Below, in pieces: positions 20,985 to 33,800 of a stretch of DNA of 64,000 nucleotides. The number at the start of each line of letters is the position of its first letter. The first letter of the stretch is position 1. The position numbers and the translations under genes were made by a program. The DNA comes from Euglena gracilis (taxonomy: Eukaryota > Euglenida > Euglenophyceae > Euglenales). The DNA lies in the NCBI GenBank assembly GCA_039621445.1, contig CP154955.1:44539540-44603539 (forward strand), in the 5' to 3' direction. The notes beneath the pieces were generated by a model that worked only from the letters and a program-made list of their open reading frames with translations, was not told the origin of the DNA and did not search any database.

Positions 20985-23900
20985 TTCGGTCCAAAACTTG
21001 GGGTAAAGCTTCAACCCAATTAATTTTTTCTTCCACATACAATTTTCTCAACACCTCCATTACCTGTTGTCCGGCTCTCTCAACCCTCCCGTTTGCTTGG
21101 TGGTGGTATGCTTGGGAATACGCTTGCCTAATCCCCAAAAGTGCACACATGTTTTTCCACCAAGTGCTTGTGAAATGGCTCCCTTGGTCACTTGAGATGA
21201 CCGAGGGAACCCCAAAAGGCCTCCACTGATTTTTCACCATTTCCTTAGCCAACTTGGCACCGGTTAATCCCTTGTCCTTGCATGCAACCCCCACAATCCA
21301 ACCCGAATGCCTATCCACACAAAGGGCTAGGGTGTCATACTCCCCCCCATCGTGTAAAACCCTTGGCATTCGAAACAAATCGATGGCAACACTTGTCATT
21401 AGTGCAGGGGGTATGGGTGTGGACTCGATCGGTCCTTTCAAACTCTCCCCCCTCACACTCGCTTGGCATGTGGAACAATTTTTGCTGCAATTTTGGTTGA
21501 GTTGCTTTGCAGCCTTTTCATCAGCCCAAACAAAACGGATTGTCATGTGTTTCCAAACTTTTTCAGGGCCAACGTGCCCCAAAAACTCGTGATTTTCTTG
21601 AATCACCAAGGGTTGGAAACTTTCAGGCACACACAACTTTTCCTCAAAAAACAGTTGACCGTTCAAGACTTTATAGCTTTTGGGCCAAACTGAACCACCT
21701 TTGGTAGCCTCCCATTTTTCTTTCCATGTGGGGCATCGGGAATATGCTTCCCCCCAATCACGCTCCCATACGGGCTTAATATCCTTAGGGGTCGTACTTG
21801 GCAGGGCGTCCCCCACTTCCATACGAGTGTCCCCCCTCGAACTTTCAGCCGTCTCCGGGACAGGGGTCGTCTCCCCCCCCACTTTCTCATCCCAAAAATG
21901 AACTCGTTTCTTTTCTTTCCTGGGCCCTTGTGAGTGGGTGTCCACAGGGGTGTCTTTTCCTCCTGGGTCTACCCCACCCTCGGTTCCCCTCCTTGTGCAC
22001 TCTCCTTTTTCCTCCTCAGGTGTTACGTTTTTGCCACTACGGGTTGTCACCCCCCGTATCCAGGCATTACGTAAATTGGGCTGGTTTTTGATTCTTATCT
22101 CCAAACACTGTTTTTCCTCTTCTTTTTCCTCCCGGATAAAATTTTCCATTTCATCCTTGTCTTCGGCTGACCCGTGCTTACTTATGTCCCTTAGGGCCTG
22201 TGAAGCTGGGTATGCCCACCGACTAAGGATATCGGCTATGGTATTTTCTTTACCCGGGATATATCCCACCGTCAAGTCATACTTGGAGAAAATTTGATGC
22301 CATCTCGCCCTCCTCCCAACCGGACCACTGGGGGTGTCTAGGACCTCCCTTGTCCAAGACTCCAAACTTTGGTGGTCGGTTAAAACCAAAACGGGTTGCA
22401 ATCCAATCCAACTCTCCCATTTTTGTAGTGCCAAAATTATGGCGTACGTACGTCTCCAACTCCCTGGGGGTCCATTTTCTTTGCCCCTCGGTCAATTTTC
22501 GAGACATAAAAGCCACTGGCACAGTTTTTTTCTCAATCACATCCTGGGCTGTGGGTCTTCCTCCCCCCTCCTTCATTTGCTCTAACGTTGCCCCCACGGC
22601 GTACCCACTGGCATCAACCCTTAGCACAAAGGGTTTATCTGGGTCTACCCGTTGCAACATTAGGCCCGAACACAACCTTTTTTTCAGCTCCTCAAAAGCT
22701 TTTAAATCCTCCCCATCAAATTCCACAGGTTTTCGACTTCCTTTCTTTCCCACCTCCCTGGGGACTTTCAACTTGTCTTGCAATCGGGCAGCTACTTCCG
22801 CATACATGTGAATGTATGCATTGTAATAATTTGTGAATCCCAAAAAGGCTCTCAAAGCCGTAATTGTTTTTGGAACCTCCCACTTTTCGATCGCTCGTAA
22901 CTTACCCGGTGCAGGCCTCCTAGTCCCGTTTCCTAAAATCTGTCCACAAAATTCGACCTCCTCAACGAAAAGTTTGGCTTTGAATTCATCAGCCACCAAA
23001 AGTTCTGTTTTCAGCACCTCCAACACCCTCCTCAAATCTTTTTTGTGTGCCCCCACCAGGTCCTCCCCTTCCCCGACCGTTGTCCCCACCAGTATGTCAT
23101 CTATGTACCCTGTGGCGATATCCCTTACTGGTGTCAAACGGTCATCGATCATTTGCTGAAATTGTTGGGGGGCATTTGTCAAACCCATTACATTCACCCT
23201 CCACTGAAAAATGCCTTTGGGGGTGAAACAACACGTTATGGGTCGACTTTCTGGGTGTAAAGGTTGTTGGTGAAAAGCTTGCTTCAAATCGATGATCGAA
23301 AACATTTGGTTTGCACCATGTTTGACCAAAATGTCTTCAATTTTGGGTAGGGGGTAGTTGCATCGCCTTGTTTGGCTGTTTGGGCCCCTGAGGTCCACCA
23401 CCCCCCTCCACGGAAAATCGTTGGATTTTTTTGGAACTGGAAAAGTCTGGGACAGCCATTCTGAATTTTTGGCTGTGGCTGGCTCAATGTATTTTTTGTC
23501 AAGCCAGTCTTGGGCGATTTTTTCAAGTGCCTCTTTCCGCTCACCGTGCATGAAAAAAAGGCTTCTGTCTGGTTGGCTTTGCCCCCTCCTTCAGCGGTAT
23601 GTATGCATAACCATATTGTCCTCTTTCGGGGGGGTCTGGAAATGGCGATGACCGAAATACCGTCCCCCGGTAATCTTCCAAAACTTGTTCCCTCAACTTG
23701 ACTACCCGTTCCTCCTCTTTTTTGTCCTCCCCCTCCCTTGCAATTATCATTCGGTTGATACCTTGCACTGGGGGGTCACTTCCCTCCAAATTTGTGGCAA
23801 CCTCCCCCAGGTCCTCATCGCTCAAAAATTGCAATTCCTGGTCCAACCATTCCAAAGGCAAACAAAGACCAAGTTTTTGCAACCCAAACGAAGACCCGTC

Positions 23901-25768
23901 TGCCACAGTCACATTGTCCACTGAAAAAATTTTGTCATCACTGAATTTTTGTGGACCCCTCCGTTTTTCAACACCCCGCAAAAAAATCAGGTCAGGGCTG
24001 TCTTTCACCAATGCCTTGTGGTGTGGAAAAATTCCCAGTTTTGCTTCTGCCAACCATGGATAAGAAAGAATTGCATCAACTTTGATGTTTGCCTCATAAA
24101 ATTCAACCTCATATTCCACCCTCTCAATTTCCCTTTCCTCATTCCAATTTTGTTGTAGGATCATTTTCACCTTAGCACATCTGCTCCCCCCCGCCAAAGT
24201 TTGCCCATTGGCAGTTTCAAACCTTAACGGGTCCTTAGCAGGATACATTAGGTGGTCCCCTATCAACCCCTGTCGAATGAGGTTTGCTTCAGCCCCCGTG
24301 TCAATCAAAATTCTGGCCGTTTTTTCCTCCCCATTTGCCAACTTAATCTGGGTTTTTACCAGTAGTTGTCTGTCCTCCCCGAGTTTCTTCGCTCCTCCAC
24401 GAGTTTTCGTCCCCCTCAACATTCTTTTTTTCAGCCGCACCAATTTTTTCTTCCCTGGTGCTGCCCCCCCCTGGGAGGGTTGCCTTCTATCAATCAACAA
24501 GGCCCACACCCCCCAACGGGTACCCCTCAAAATCCTCCCATCAGCCTCAAACAACTTTGTCCCCTTGGGAAAATAAATCTTTTTGACAGCCATAGCCACC
24601 AGATTTTTCACCCACCTCCTATTCCAGTCTGGGCATATGCAAATTGCCCGACAATTGGAATTTTGCAATTTTTCAGCCACCTCAGGCCACAAAGTCCAGG
24701 GGGGGTTCATCCACAACGTTTCCTCCGCCCCCCAATCCTTTTTCATGGCATCATCATCCTCCCGTAAAACTTTTCACACCTGGCATTTTGGCTGGTTGCA
24801 AAACAATCCCGTTCCGCCTTAACCCGAAATTCCTTCTCAATTTCCTCCATACAAACTTTCCTAACAGCATAATCCTCCCTACGATATCCGCTTTTTCGTT
24901 CCAACACGGTTAACAAATACTCCACCAGTTGTTTGGGCATCCTCCATTTTTTCTGAGTACCAACTGTCATTCCATATCCTCCCAACTTTTCTCGGTGACT
25001 CCTCCCCCCAGGAATCAAATTCGGGCAGGTCTGGCCATCACAAAGTTTGTTTTGTAGCTTGCTCAGATTTTCGCTCCCCCAGATTCGGGTGGGCTTTTGA
25101 TATCCCCAATCTGAAAACTGACAATAGTCAACATCGACAAAAGTCAGATTTTGAACACAGGGTCTTTTCCGCAAAAGTCCATGACGGGGATTTTCAATCC
25201 ACCACAATTTTGGCTTGAAATATTCCACAATCTCCAAAGTTTTTTTGACCAGCCGATCTGCCCCCTCCAAATTTCTGACTCCCAATGTTTTGGCCAAGCT
25301 ATATTCTGTACAGGGCACCCCCGCAGCAATGATCTGAAAATATCCGGGGGGGTACCTCCAATATCTCCACTCCAAAATATTTGCACAGTGGGTTGGGTTA
25401 AATCTGGGGTTTATGTCCACTGACACCACCTTAAACCCCTGCTCTCTCAGGCAATCCCCAACCGAGCCTTTACCGCAAAAAAGGTCTAAAGCTCTTTTCT
25501 TTACGGAAGGCTGTGCACGACCTCTTATGAGGTCTGGTTTTTTACAGATTTGGGCTGAATCACAGATTTGCACGTCACGCACGCACACACCCGACACACT
25601 GGACACACCTTGCGCAGAGATCTCCTGGGATGGCAGATTTTTCATCGTGGTTTTGTTTTCACTCGCACGAGATTTCTCATGCCACCTGGGATTTGCGTAT
25701 GTCTTTGTGTGGGGCTGGGTATGCGAGCCCAGGGCGGCTCCCGCCCCCAACGGTCCACCCCGACTGTC
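20985..25768 (-). pseudogene. Element 1 copy A pol: MTase-like, Dam-like, protease, RT, RNase H, most of integrase
   Basis: Minus-strand counterpart of copy B 57643-62426, differing at only a few percent of bases. The domain order is as in copy B. The frame is broken three times relative to copy B: one G missing near 24770 (GGGG to GGG), one extra T near 23553, and a 4-base GTAC duplication at about 22443-22450. Pieces 25750-24743, 24746-23541, 23551-22277 and 22434-20985 are each open. At 20985 the integrase stops at a GAATTC join and the rest is found inverted at 16108. The copy is therefore non-functional as it stands, but recent. Confidence 0.9.
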
Positions 25769-28700
25769 CTAGCAACGGTTTCCTTTCCCCCTTCCTTTTC
25801 CTTTGCCTTTTCCACCATCCTGGCCCTTTCCCCTAGACCAGTCATTTCCATTGTTTCCTTCCCCCCAAGAATTGTTTCCTTTGCCCTTGCCTTTGCCTTT
25901 GCCTTTGCCACCACCAGACTGTGAATCAAAATTCTGTTGATTTGAGTGCCACCACTGATTTCCCTGAAAATTGGTGTTGGCATTTGAATTCCACCCAGAA
26001 TCATTTCTCCATCCCCCCCCATTGCCAAATTGAGATTGCTGGGGGGGTGGCAATGACTGTGATCGAACCACTGGCACTGGATTTTGCACGGGGGGGTTCA
26101 CGTTTGCATTGGTCGCAGGAGCTGCCACCTGTGAATCTGATTTTCCAACAGACGGTTTTGCCACCGTTTCGCCCCCCTTTGCTGACCGTGTTGGGGAGGG
26201 TGTCCTGGACCCCTTGGCCCGATCTGCCTTAGCAGACCTGGCCCTCCGGTTTCCAAATGCATTTGGCTCCCTGGAACTGTGTATCATGTCTTGAGAATCC
26301 CTGGATGACAATTTTCGCTCAACAAAACGGAAAATTTCTTCAACTCCCATTTTTGGCTGTTCCTCCACAATTTTGATCCTTTTATCCGTGCCTGTGATTG
26401 GTTTCCCACTGACCTCTTTCAGTTTGTCGCAAATCGTAGTGTTGGGCAAAAAGACTTCGAACTCCAGCGGTGAAACTTTCGAAACCTTGCAGGGCTTTTC
26501 CCCAGTGACACGTTCCACAGCACAAATAATGTTTTTTTCGGTTGCAGGCACTCCAGGGTACATTTTGACTTTCGGTCCACACGTTGATTTCCTTTCCTCC
26601 TCATCGGCGACCCAATGCAAAATGAAATTTGGCAGTTTTCCCTTGACCAGTCTTTCTGCCTCATCGTCAGTGGCGCTTTTCACCTGTCTCCAGGCTATTC
26701 TGAAATTTATGACAAAATCTCGCCATTCCTGTACGGTAATTTTCCCTTGGTTCACGAGGTTCACATCATACCATTTTTTTCTGGCACACTCGGATTGAGT
26801 TCCAGCATATTTCCCTTCAAGCCTGTCAAATTCCTCCTCGAAAGATGTTTTTCCGTTCAATTCCAGTCGGAATTGCAATTCCTTTTGATTTGTGTCGTCC
26901 AGCGTCATTGCAAAAAGCTGAAGCTTGAGTGAATCAGACATATGTCCATTTTGCAAAATAACCAACGTCCGGAAATATTGATCCCAATCCCGCACAAAGG
27001 ACGACCAGTCTTTTGGCTGTCCAGAAAAATTTGGAGCTACCAGGTTTTTCATCAATTGATGCGTTGCCACTGCATTTGATGAAACCAGTCCTGCACCTGC
27101 AGGCACTGCCCCCACAGGTCGTGCACAAACCTGCCTGACATGTGTCGCATGTGACCCTGGTTCAGCGTATTCATAGCCTTCAATTTCAACCGGATTTTTC
27201 TCGATCACAGGTAAATCGTTGTAACCAAAAAGATCAAACTCTTCGATTTCTGGTTTTCCAGCTGATTTTTCTCCCGTTTCCTTTGTCAGATCCACTGTCA
27301 CAGATTTGGCAGATTCAGCTTGCTGATTTTTCATCACCAAAAACTCAGCCTGAAATAAATCCAGCTTTTGCTGCAATTTTTTCCGCTCCCGCTGTTCTTT
27401 AAAAAGTTCACTGGAGTGCTGTTGCAGTAAAACTCCAACCTGCTGTTTCATCGAATTTTCCATTTCAGCCCGAACTTTCTCAAACTGCCCCTCCCTTTCA
27501 CTCAGCCTCAACCTTTCCTGCAACATTTCACTGATAATGACCTCCAAATTCTTTCTCGTTTGCAGCCCCAACTCCCTTTGCACCTCCAACCGAATTGTTT
27601 CTTCACTCTTGTTAATCAGGTCACAGACTTTCTCAATGGGAAAATCTTTCCGACCCAGAAAATTCTCCAACCTCCCCAAACGATCATTCAGAGCTTTGCT
27701 CTCTCGCTCCAGGGACTGTGAAAATTCCTTCAATTTCTCAGCCTGTGCCTGAAAATTGGCACACTCAGTCTCCCCCAAACCTTTGCATTGCTGAAAAATG
27801 ATCCAAAACGGCCCTCCAGATCAGAGCTTAGCTCACCGACTGCAGATTTGACCTGATTAACAGCAATTTCCTGCTGTTTTTCCTTCTCCCCCACTTGTTG
27901 CACCACCACGTGCATCTCCCCCACAGATTTTTCCAAAAATGACAGCTTCTGAGAAAAATCCCTCTCATTTTTTCTCAACCCCTCAACCTGGGCCTCAAAA
28001 AACGTGTTTACTCCATCCTCCACTTTCTTAACTTTTTCAGCAAACTGCCGTTCCATTTCCACAGTCAACAAATGCCTTTGGCATTGGGCCAGATTTTGCA
28101 CCATTTCACCATTTTGCTGAAACTGCAAAAGCAAGTCGTTTACGGTTGAACTCAGTTCAGCCTGAATGTCACGTTTCACCATGGCAATGTGATCAGCCAT
28201 TCGCTGATCATGCATGCCCAATGCCTCATTGACCAGATTCAATGTCTGCCCATGTGACATGGCCAATGCCCGATTTAGCCTGTTTTCTGCCTCACCCACC
28301 AGAATTTCAGCCGTTTTTTCAGGGTTTTTTCCTTCCTGCACCAAAAGTCTGCCATGTAAACATTCAATTTTACAACTGATTTCTTCACCCCAATTGTTCC
28401 AATCATCATCAGATTGGCCATAGCCCGATTCCATTTCCACATCATGCTGATTTTCAGGGTTTTCGGACCCAGTTTCTGCAGAAAAACTGGTATTTGGCTG
28501 TAAATTTTGTGGCTGGGTCTGTGAAAAATCTGGCTGAATTGGTCGAAAAACCTGGGCTGGGCCTGTGTTTGAAGACATTGTTAACGTTGGCTGAAAAACC
28601 TGCCCACTCATCTGGGATGGCCCTATGATTGCTGGAACAGATGACCCAGCCGAAAACTGCTGGGCTGGCTGAAAAACCTGCAGCTGGGCTGCAGCTGGCT

Positions 28701-29679
28701 GTGCTGACTGCGTTTCTGAACTCTGTGTTAACAGCAATGGTTCTGGCTGGGCTGTTAAACACAAAATGTTTTGTTCTGGCCCTGGGCTGCTGTCTCGTGA
28801 CGACACAGAAATTTGCTGAAAACCTGAAAAATTCACTGGCCACATGACAGCAGCTTTCATCCTTTGCATAACCATTTCCTGAATTATGGCGTTTTCAGCC
28901 TGTTTTTCTTCCTCTGTTTCGCTTTCGTAAGCTGGGGGTTCTGGTTCCTCATCACTGCTGTGCAGTGGAACCAGCTGAAAATTTTCTGGCCCTGCCACCG
29001 TGATGGGCCTTATGCATGTATTTGACCCCCTCCCAGAATCAGAATCAGATTCTGATTCCTGTGTCGTTTCTGAAAATTCTGAAGATGATAACAATTCTGC
29101 AGGCTGAAAATTGTTTTCTGCCACAGATTCCGTCACGATTTACAATGATGCCACAGGTTCTGAAAACTGGGCTGCAGAAAACTCAGTTTCCTTTTCGTTC
29201 TGAAAATAGATTTCTGCCACAGATCTCAGAAAATTTTCACCACAATCTGAAACTCGGACAGATTGACCTGAAAACGAGCAGATTTCTGCAGATTCTTCTG
29301 AAAATTCACAGACAACTGGGTTGGTGAAACTGCCCTCATGTGCCATGTTTACCGGATCTGAAAAATCCTCACTGACGAAGTCAGTGAGCCAACCTCTGCT
29401 AACCATGTTCGCCGGGTCCGCCACCCCCTGTGCGCCGGTCGCCCCCGCGACCGCCGAGTCCCGTCGGGCCGAGGGCCCCGGGGGGTCCTCGCCGGTGGGG
29501 AGGACCACCGACAGGGGGGGTGGTGTTTCCGGGGTGGGGCCTGCGCTTTCTCCGGGGGTTGGTGGGCTCAAGTCAACCCCCTTTTTTTCACCCAGGTGGT
29601 TTCCCCAACCCCAGCCGGTGCGTAGGATCGTTTTTTTAGCGGTTTCCGAAATTTTGCTCAAAATCGAAAAATCTGCCAT
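25769..29679 (-). pseudogene. Element 1 copy A gag
   Basis: Starts at ATG (29679, minus strand) with MADFSILSKISETAKK. Compared with copy B it has a stop (TAA for CAA) at 29140-29142 and a 1-base loss near 27803 in a G-run (minus strand) that shifts the frame. The rest is a long acidic/glutamine-rich region, coiled-coil-like heptads (about 28300-27400), the capsid-like block (PNFSGQPKDWSSFVRDWDQY) and a glycine/lysine tail (GKGKGKGKGKG). There is no CCHC knuckle. It ends with TAG at 25769-25771, after which pol continues in the same frame. Confidence 0.9.
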
Positions 29680-29717
29680 TTTGCTTGCAAATCTCACTTT
29701 TCTCTCTCTCTCTCTCC

Positions 29718-30230
29718 CTTGCACACCTTGTAAGCAAAACCAACCCACTGGAGCTTGAAACTCTTGAAGTCAAAAACTGAAAGAAGCTTGATTTCTGAAA
29801 CTCTGAAACTTGAATGAGAAGACAATTGAAACCGAAACTGTGAAATGTGAATGTATGAAATGTGCAAACCTTGGGGCAAGGAGTGGTAGGTGATGGAGGC
29901 GAAGGTGGTGGTATAGAGGGAGTGGGCGGTGGTGTTTAAGGCTCCTTCAATTGAATTGACTTCAATGAATCAATGACCAACAATGAAATCAACTTGCCAC
30001 TCCAATTCAAAGTCCAATTGCCAAATTCAATACAATGGTATTCCTTCTTGCCAAATATTGGGGAAAACCCCTCAAGTTCTGTGAAAAAAAACAAATTCGA
30101 AGGCGCTTCGAAATTTGACCCGCTTCCAATTTAAGTCGCGGGTTTTTTTAACTGATTGGCTGTTAGCCGCGACTTTAAAATTTGCGCCTTCTGGCAATTT
30201 TTGGCTGCCGGCGAAAGCCGGCGGCCGACA
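29718..30230 (-). repeat. Element 1 copy A 5' LTR
   Basis: Reverse complement of the 511-bp LTR at 53097-53607, with TG end at 30230 and CA end at 29718. The outer flank (30231 onward, CACGTCATGG) is the E/E2 junction sequence also seen at 13999-14008, so copy A inserted there before Element 2 inserted nearby. Confidence 0.9.
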
Positions 30231-30247
30231 CACGTCATGGATGTTGC

Positions 30248-30562
30248 TGTGTACCAGGCGTATGCTTCTGTCCCCTTCCGTTGAGGAAGTTAGGATGGAA
30301 GCAGATCCTATTAGGATCTCCTAATGGGTGCCCCCTTCTCTCTCCACAGGTGGTATTCTTCTTATACCTTTTCCTTCCTTTTCCTTGGACCGGACTTGGA
30401 TTTCCAGTCCGTCCTCCCTGCATTGCTCCGTGCCTTGCTTCTTGGGAAGTGGGAATCGGTTTTTACTGTTACTCTGATTTTCAGTTCCCAAGTAGGTGCG
30501 CCAAGGCGAAAGCGAAGGCTTTTGGGAATTGGGAAAGGGGAATTGGGAATCAGACGTACACT
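30248..30562 (+). repeat. Element 2 5' LTR (315 bp)
   Basis: Starts TGTGTACC and ends CGTACACT; identity with 46534-46847 extends exactly to these bases. It contains a 17-bp palindrome at 30303-30319 and, at 30319-30349, a TCCTAAT word followed by a pyrimidine tract and CAG, which resembles an intron 3' end. Confidence 0.9.
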
Positions 30563-30587
30563 TGGTAGCAGATTAGGTCACGATCCT
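30563..30587 (+). promoter_or_regulatory. Primer-binding site (initiator tRNA-Met type)
   Basis: TGGTAGCAGA begins immediately after the LTR. It is complementary to the 3' end of many eukaryotic initiator tRNA-Met molecules (…TCTGCTACCA). A second, longer match lies at 30633-30655, where the sequence continues GGTTCGATCC, like the complement of the T-arm. The near-duplication at 30556-30590 and 30625-30660 gives two candidate priming sites. Confidence 0.8.
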
Positions 30588-30619
30588 ACACATACAGCCC
30601 ATACAGAAAGAAACGCTAT

Positions 30620-30783
30620 CAAGTATTACACTTGGTAGCAGATTGGTTCGATCCTACGCTGACTGGCAGCGGAGAGCCCCTGCACCGTTATTACACGGTC
30701 GCAGCGTCAGCTCCCGGCTTCTAGTCAACGTCTAAGCAGACGAGCAGGCTCCGGAAGGTTCTGTACGGTATTACCCGTTACAG
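30620..30783 (+). promoter_or_regulatory. Leader hairpins with TATTAC loops
   Basis: Three stem-loops lie within 165 bp of the Element 2 leader: CAAGT-ATTAC-ACTTG (30620-30634), ACCGT-TATTAC-ACGGT (30684-30699), and 8-bp arms with one bulged T around TATTAC (30761-30783). The stems differ and the loop does not. A fourth follows just inside gag (30881-30898). Confidence 0.85.
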
Positions 30784-30846
30784 CCCCTCTGGTGCCAGCA
30801 CAACTGCTTAGTTTTGTGGGTTTTTGCTGTTTTTGTCGTCAGAAAG

Positions 30847-33800
30847 ATGCAAAGCACAGGCCCCAACCATCAATTCAACTATGCCTTATTACAGGCATCA
30901 TTGCAAGACATTGACCAAGAAACTGGGGATTGGAAGCTTTTATGTGAAAATGCTTCCAGTTCCCACGCCGATGAGGCACAATTGATTCAATTGTCACAAT
31001 TGCAACACTTGTCATCATTGACAGTGGTCGGCGATGAGCCCTCCACATCATTGGCTTCAGAGGCTAATGCGGCCTCTTCCGCACTCACCTTGCCACAACG
31101 GGGGTATTCGCCTCTGTCTGCGGCAATGGTGCAGCTGCACACACCGGAGAGACCCGTGGTGATTCCGCCACCGGGCTTCTCTGGTGATGGTGGGTTGGAA
31201 ACCCCGTGTTTCTTTCAACCACCACCCGCTCTTCCACCGGCAAGCCCTTACAGAGCTTTGCCACCACCCCCCGATATCGGGTGCTATCCCGTACTACCTT
31301 GGCAACCGGAGACTCGCCTCGTGGTGCCGGAATTCTCCGGTACATCCCAACCCATGGATGACTATGGGAAGGGCACTGGTGAGCTCCTCACTGCTGAGGA
31401 TGTGCAGGATATTGTTGCTCGGCTTCCAGGGGATCACCCCCTTGTGAGGCAGTTCAACCATGTGCAACAATGCGTTGCAGAGTGTGCAACCGCATTGAAC
31501 AAAGTGCTTCAGTTTGATGAGGACAACCAGAAACATGTCTTCACCAAGCTGGAACACTGCTGGAATTACTTGCAGGAAGTTGGCAGATATTGCCAGAGGA
31601 TTTTCGAAAGTGCGGGTATTGACCTTGCAAACTTTCGGGAAACCTTTGACAGAATATGCCAACAGCTCCCGCAAAACTTCCGGCAAATTAGTGAATGCAT
31701 GCATGAAGCGGAAACGCGGAATGACTCCAAGTTTCTGCACTTGCATGGCTCACTACAACAGTTATCGGGACAAATGGAGTCCTGTTCATCTGCGTTGTTG
31801 CATTTGCAACAACAGTTGCATGCACGAGATTCCTCGTCTGCAACATCCAGCAGTGGTGGATTTGTGTCTATGGACCATTTCACCACATTGTCCGCAACTT
31901 TCCATGAATCGCAACACCGCATTATGCAGTTGTGCGATGAAACGGAAAAGTTTCGGCAATTCCAGTCACAAGCCAACGAGAATTTTGCTCCCCACACGTA
32001 TGTGCGGCAGTTGGAGGAGCGACTTTCCCGTTTGGAGCAGAAAACCTGCTATTGTGACGCGAATCGGGTTGGATTATCCAATCTGAGCGCGAAAGTCGCG
32101 GAAATGGCACAACGGCAGGATTCCCTGCAGTTGCAGTTGCAATCCGACATTGGCGGGATTAACTCGGCCATTGCGGGTTTGCAACAAAGCTATTCCGCAC
32201 TTTCCCACCGAGTTCCGGACATTAGCGGTATTCAGACTGCTATTGGGGAACTCCAGACCCGGTATGCATCGGTGTCTACCAAAATAACGGAAATGCAGTC
32301 TCTACCTGCAGGTTCCAGTTCTCGGATTACCGAGAACCCTGATTTCCAGGCATTTTATGACAAAATGCTCACTAACAATCAGGAAACCTTGCAAGATTTC
32401 TGCAACAGCCTATTACGGCTTGAGGAATCGGTGAATCGGAATGCCCGATCCACGCAAAGTGAGATTACCAGGTTGGATGAGCGAATTTCCGCGTTGTTGG
32501 ATAACCCACAACCTGGAAATTTGCCCATGGGTACCACAACCGTGTTGTCGGATAACCCTGCACCGGTTGCACCCACCACCACACCAACCAAGATGACATC
32601 ACCTTTGCAGATTCTCTCAAATGCTGTAAAAGCATTAATGGGACAACTCCAATTATTGGATAAGTCTCACGGAAAACTTGTCCAAGATGTTACCGGAATT
32701 TCCGAAAGGATTCCGCACTTGGATGACTTTTCCCGTTACCGTAAGCGTATTCGCGCTTTGGAGGATGAAGTTGACCGTATTTGCGGCCAACTCCAACTCG
32801 TTGAGCATTTGGAGCAAAGTGTGCATGACTTGTCTGTGGGTTTGGATAATGTGTCCAACCAACAGCGGGTTTCACACCGCAATTCGGCAGTATGCATTGC
32901 CGAAGATGCGCCAGATGCTCCAGATTCGCGTTTCCACAACCCGAATCTGGGTGCACATGCACCACCACCACCCGTGTCCCGAGTGTCACAATCCGCGATT
33001 CCGCGAATTGTGCCACCATTGGCCTTGCCCACAACTCAAAACCAGTTTTCGGATGAATTTCCCATTAGGGGAACCGAATTTTCGGAAAACACGGCGATTC
33101 CGCCAAGTCTCCACCAAGAAATCCATCATTCCATGCTTGTGCGTGGAATGAGCCAAACCCGTACACCGGGAGTGGGTCACATGTTGCATGCGCGACATAC
33201 TCCCACACCGGAGTGTCCCCCTATTACGGGTGACCAACAGGGTTTGCGACCGGATTTCCGGTACCAGGATTCACCTTCACCAGAAATTTCGCGATTCCGA
33301 CAAGAATCCGGAAAGGATACGCTTGGTGCTCGAGCGTACCCGGGCCCGAATCCACGGAATACCACCGAGGGCCAACGGGTTTTTCAGAAAGACTTCAAGG
33401 GCACCATCGCAATCGCGAATAAGGTGAAACCCCAATGGGACGGTGATCCAACCACATGGAGACAGTTTTTTCGGGACTGGGAGTACTACTGGGCATTGAA
33501 AGGGCCAACCCAGGACACAAACCCGGAGGTGATCAAGATGGAATTCATCGATTGCCTCCCTAGGGATGAGAAGGAGCGCGCGCGACAACTCGTCATTCGC
33601 TACCGCGTTTCCTTTGATGACCTGGTGGAGCAATACGCTTCCACCAGTTCAAGTTTGGTCGCTAGGATTACCCTGGAGACCAAGTGGCGGCAATGCGCCC
33701 CACCCGATCGCAAATGGAAGTCCATTGACCTTTGGTATGCCAAATGGTTAGGACTTGCTGCTGAAGTGGATGAACTCAGTGAAAAGCAAATGCGCGAACA

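Noticed and set aside
30684-30699. TATTAC hairpin as a rolling-circle replication origin (TAATATTAC of CRESS DNA viruses)
   Set aside because: The nonanucleotide is incomplete, no Rep gene is present, and the motif repeats many times with different stems.
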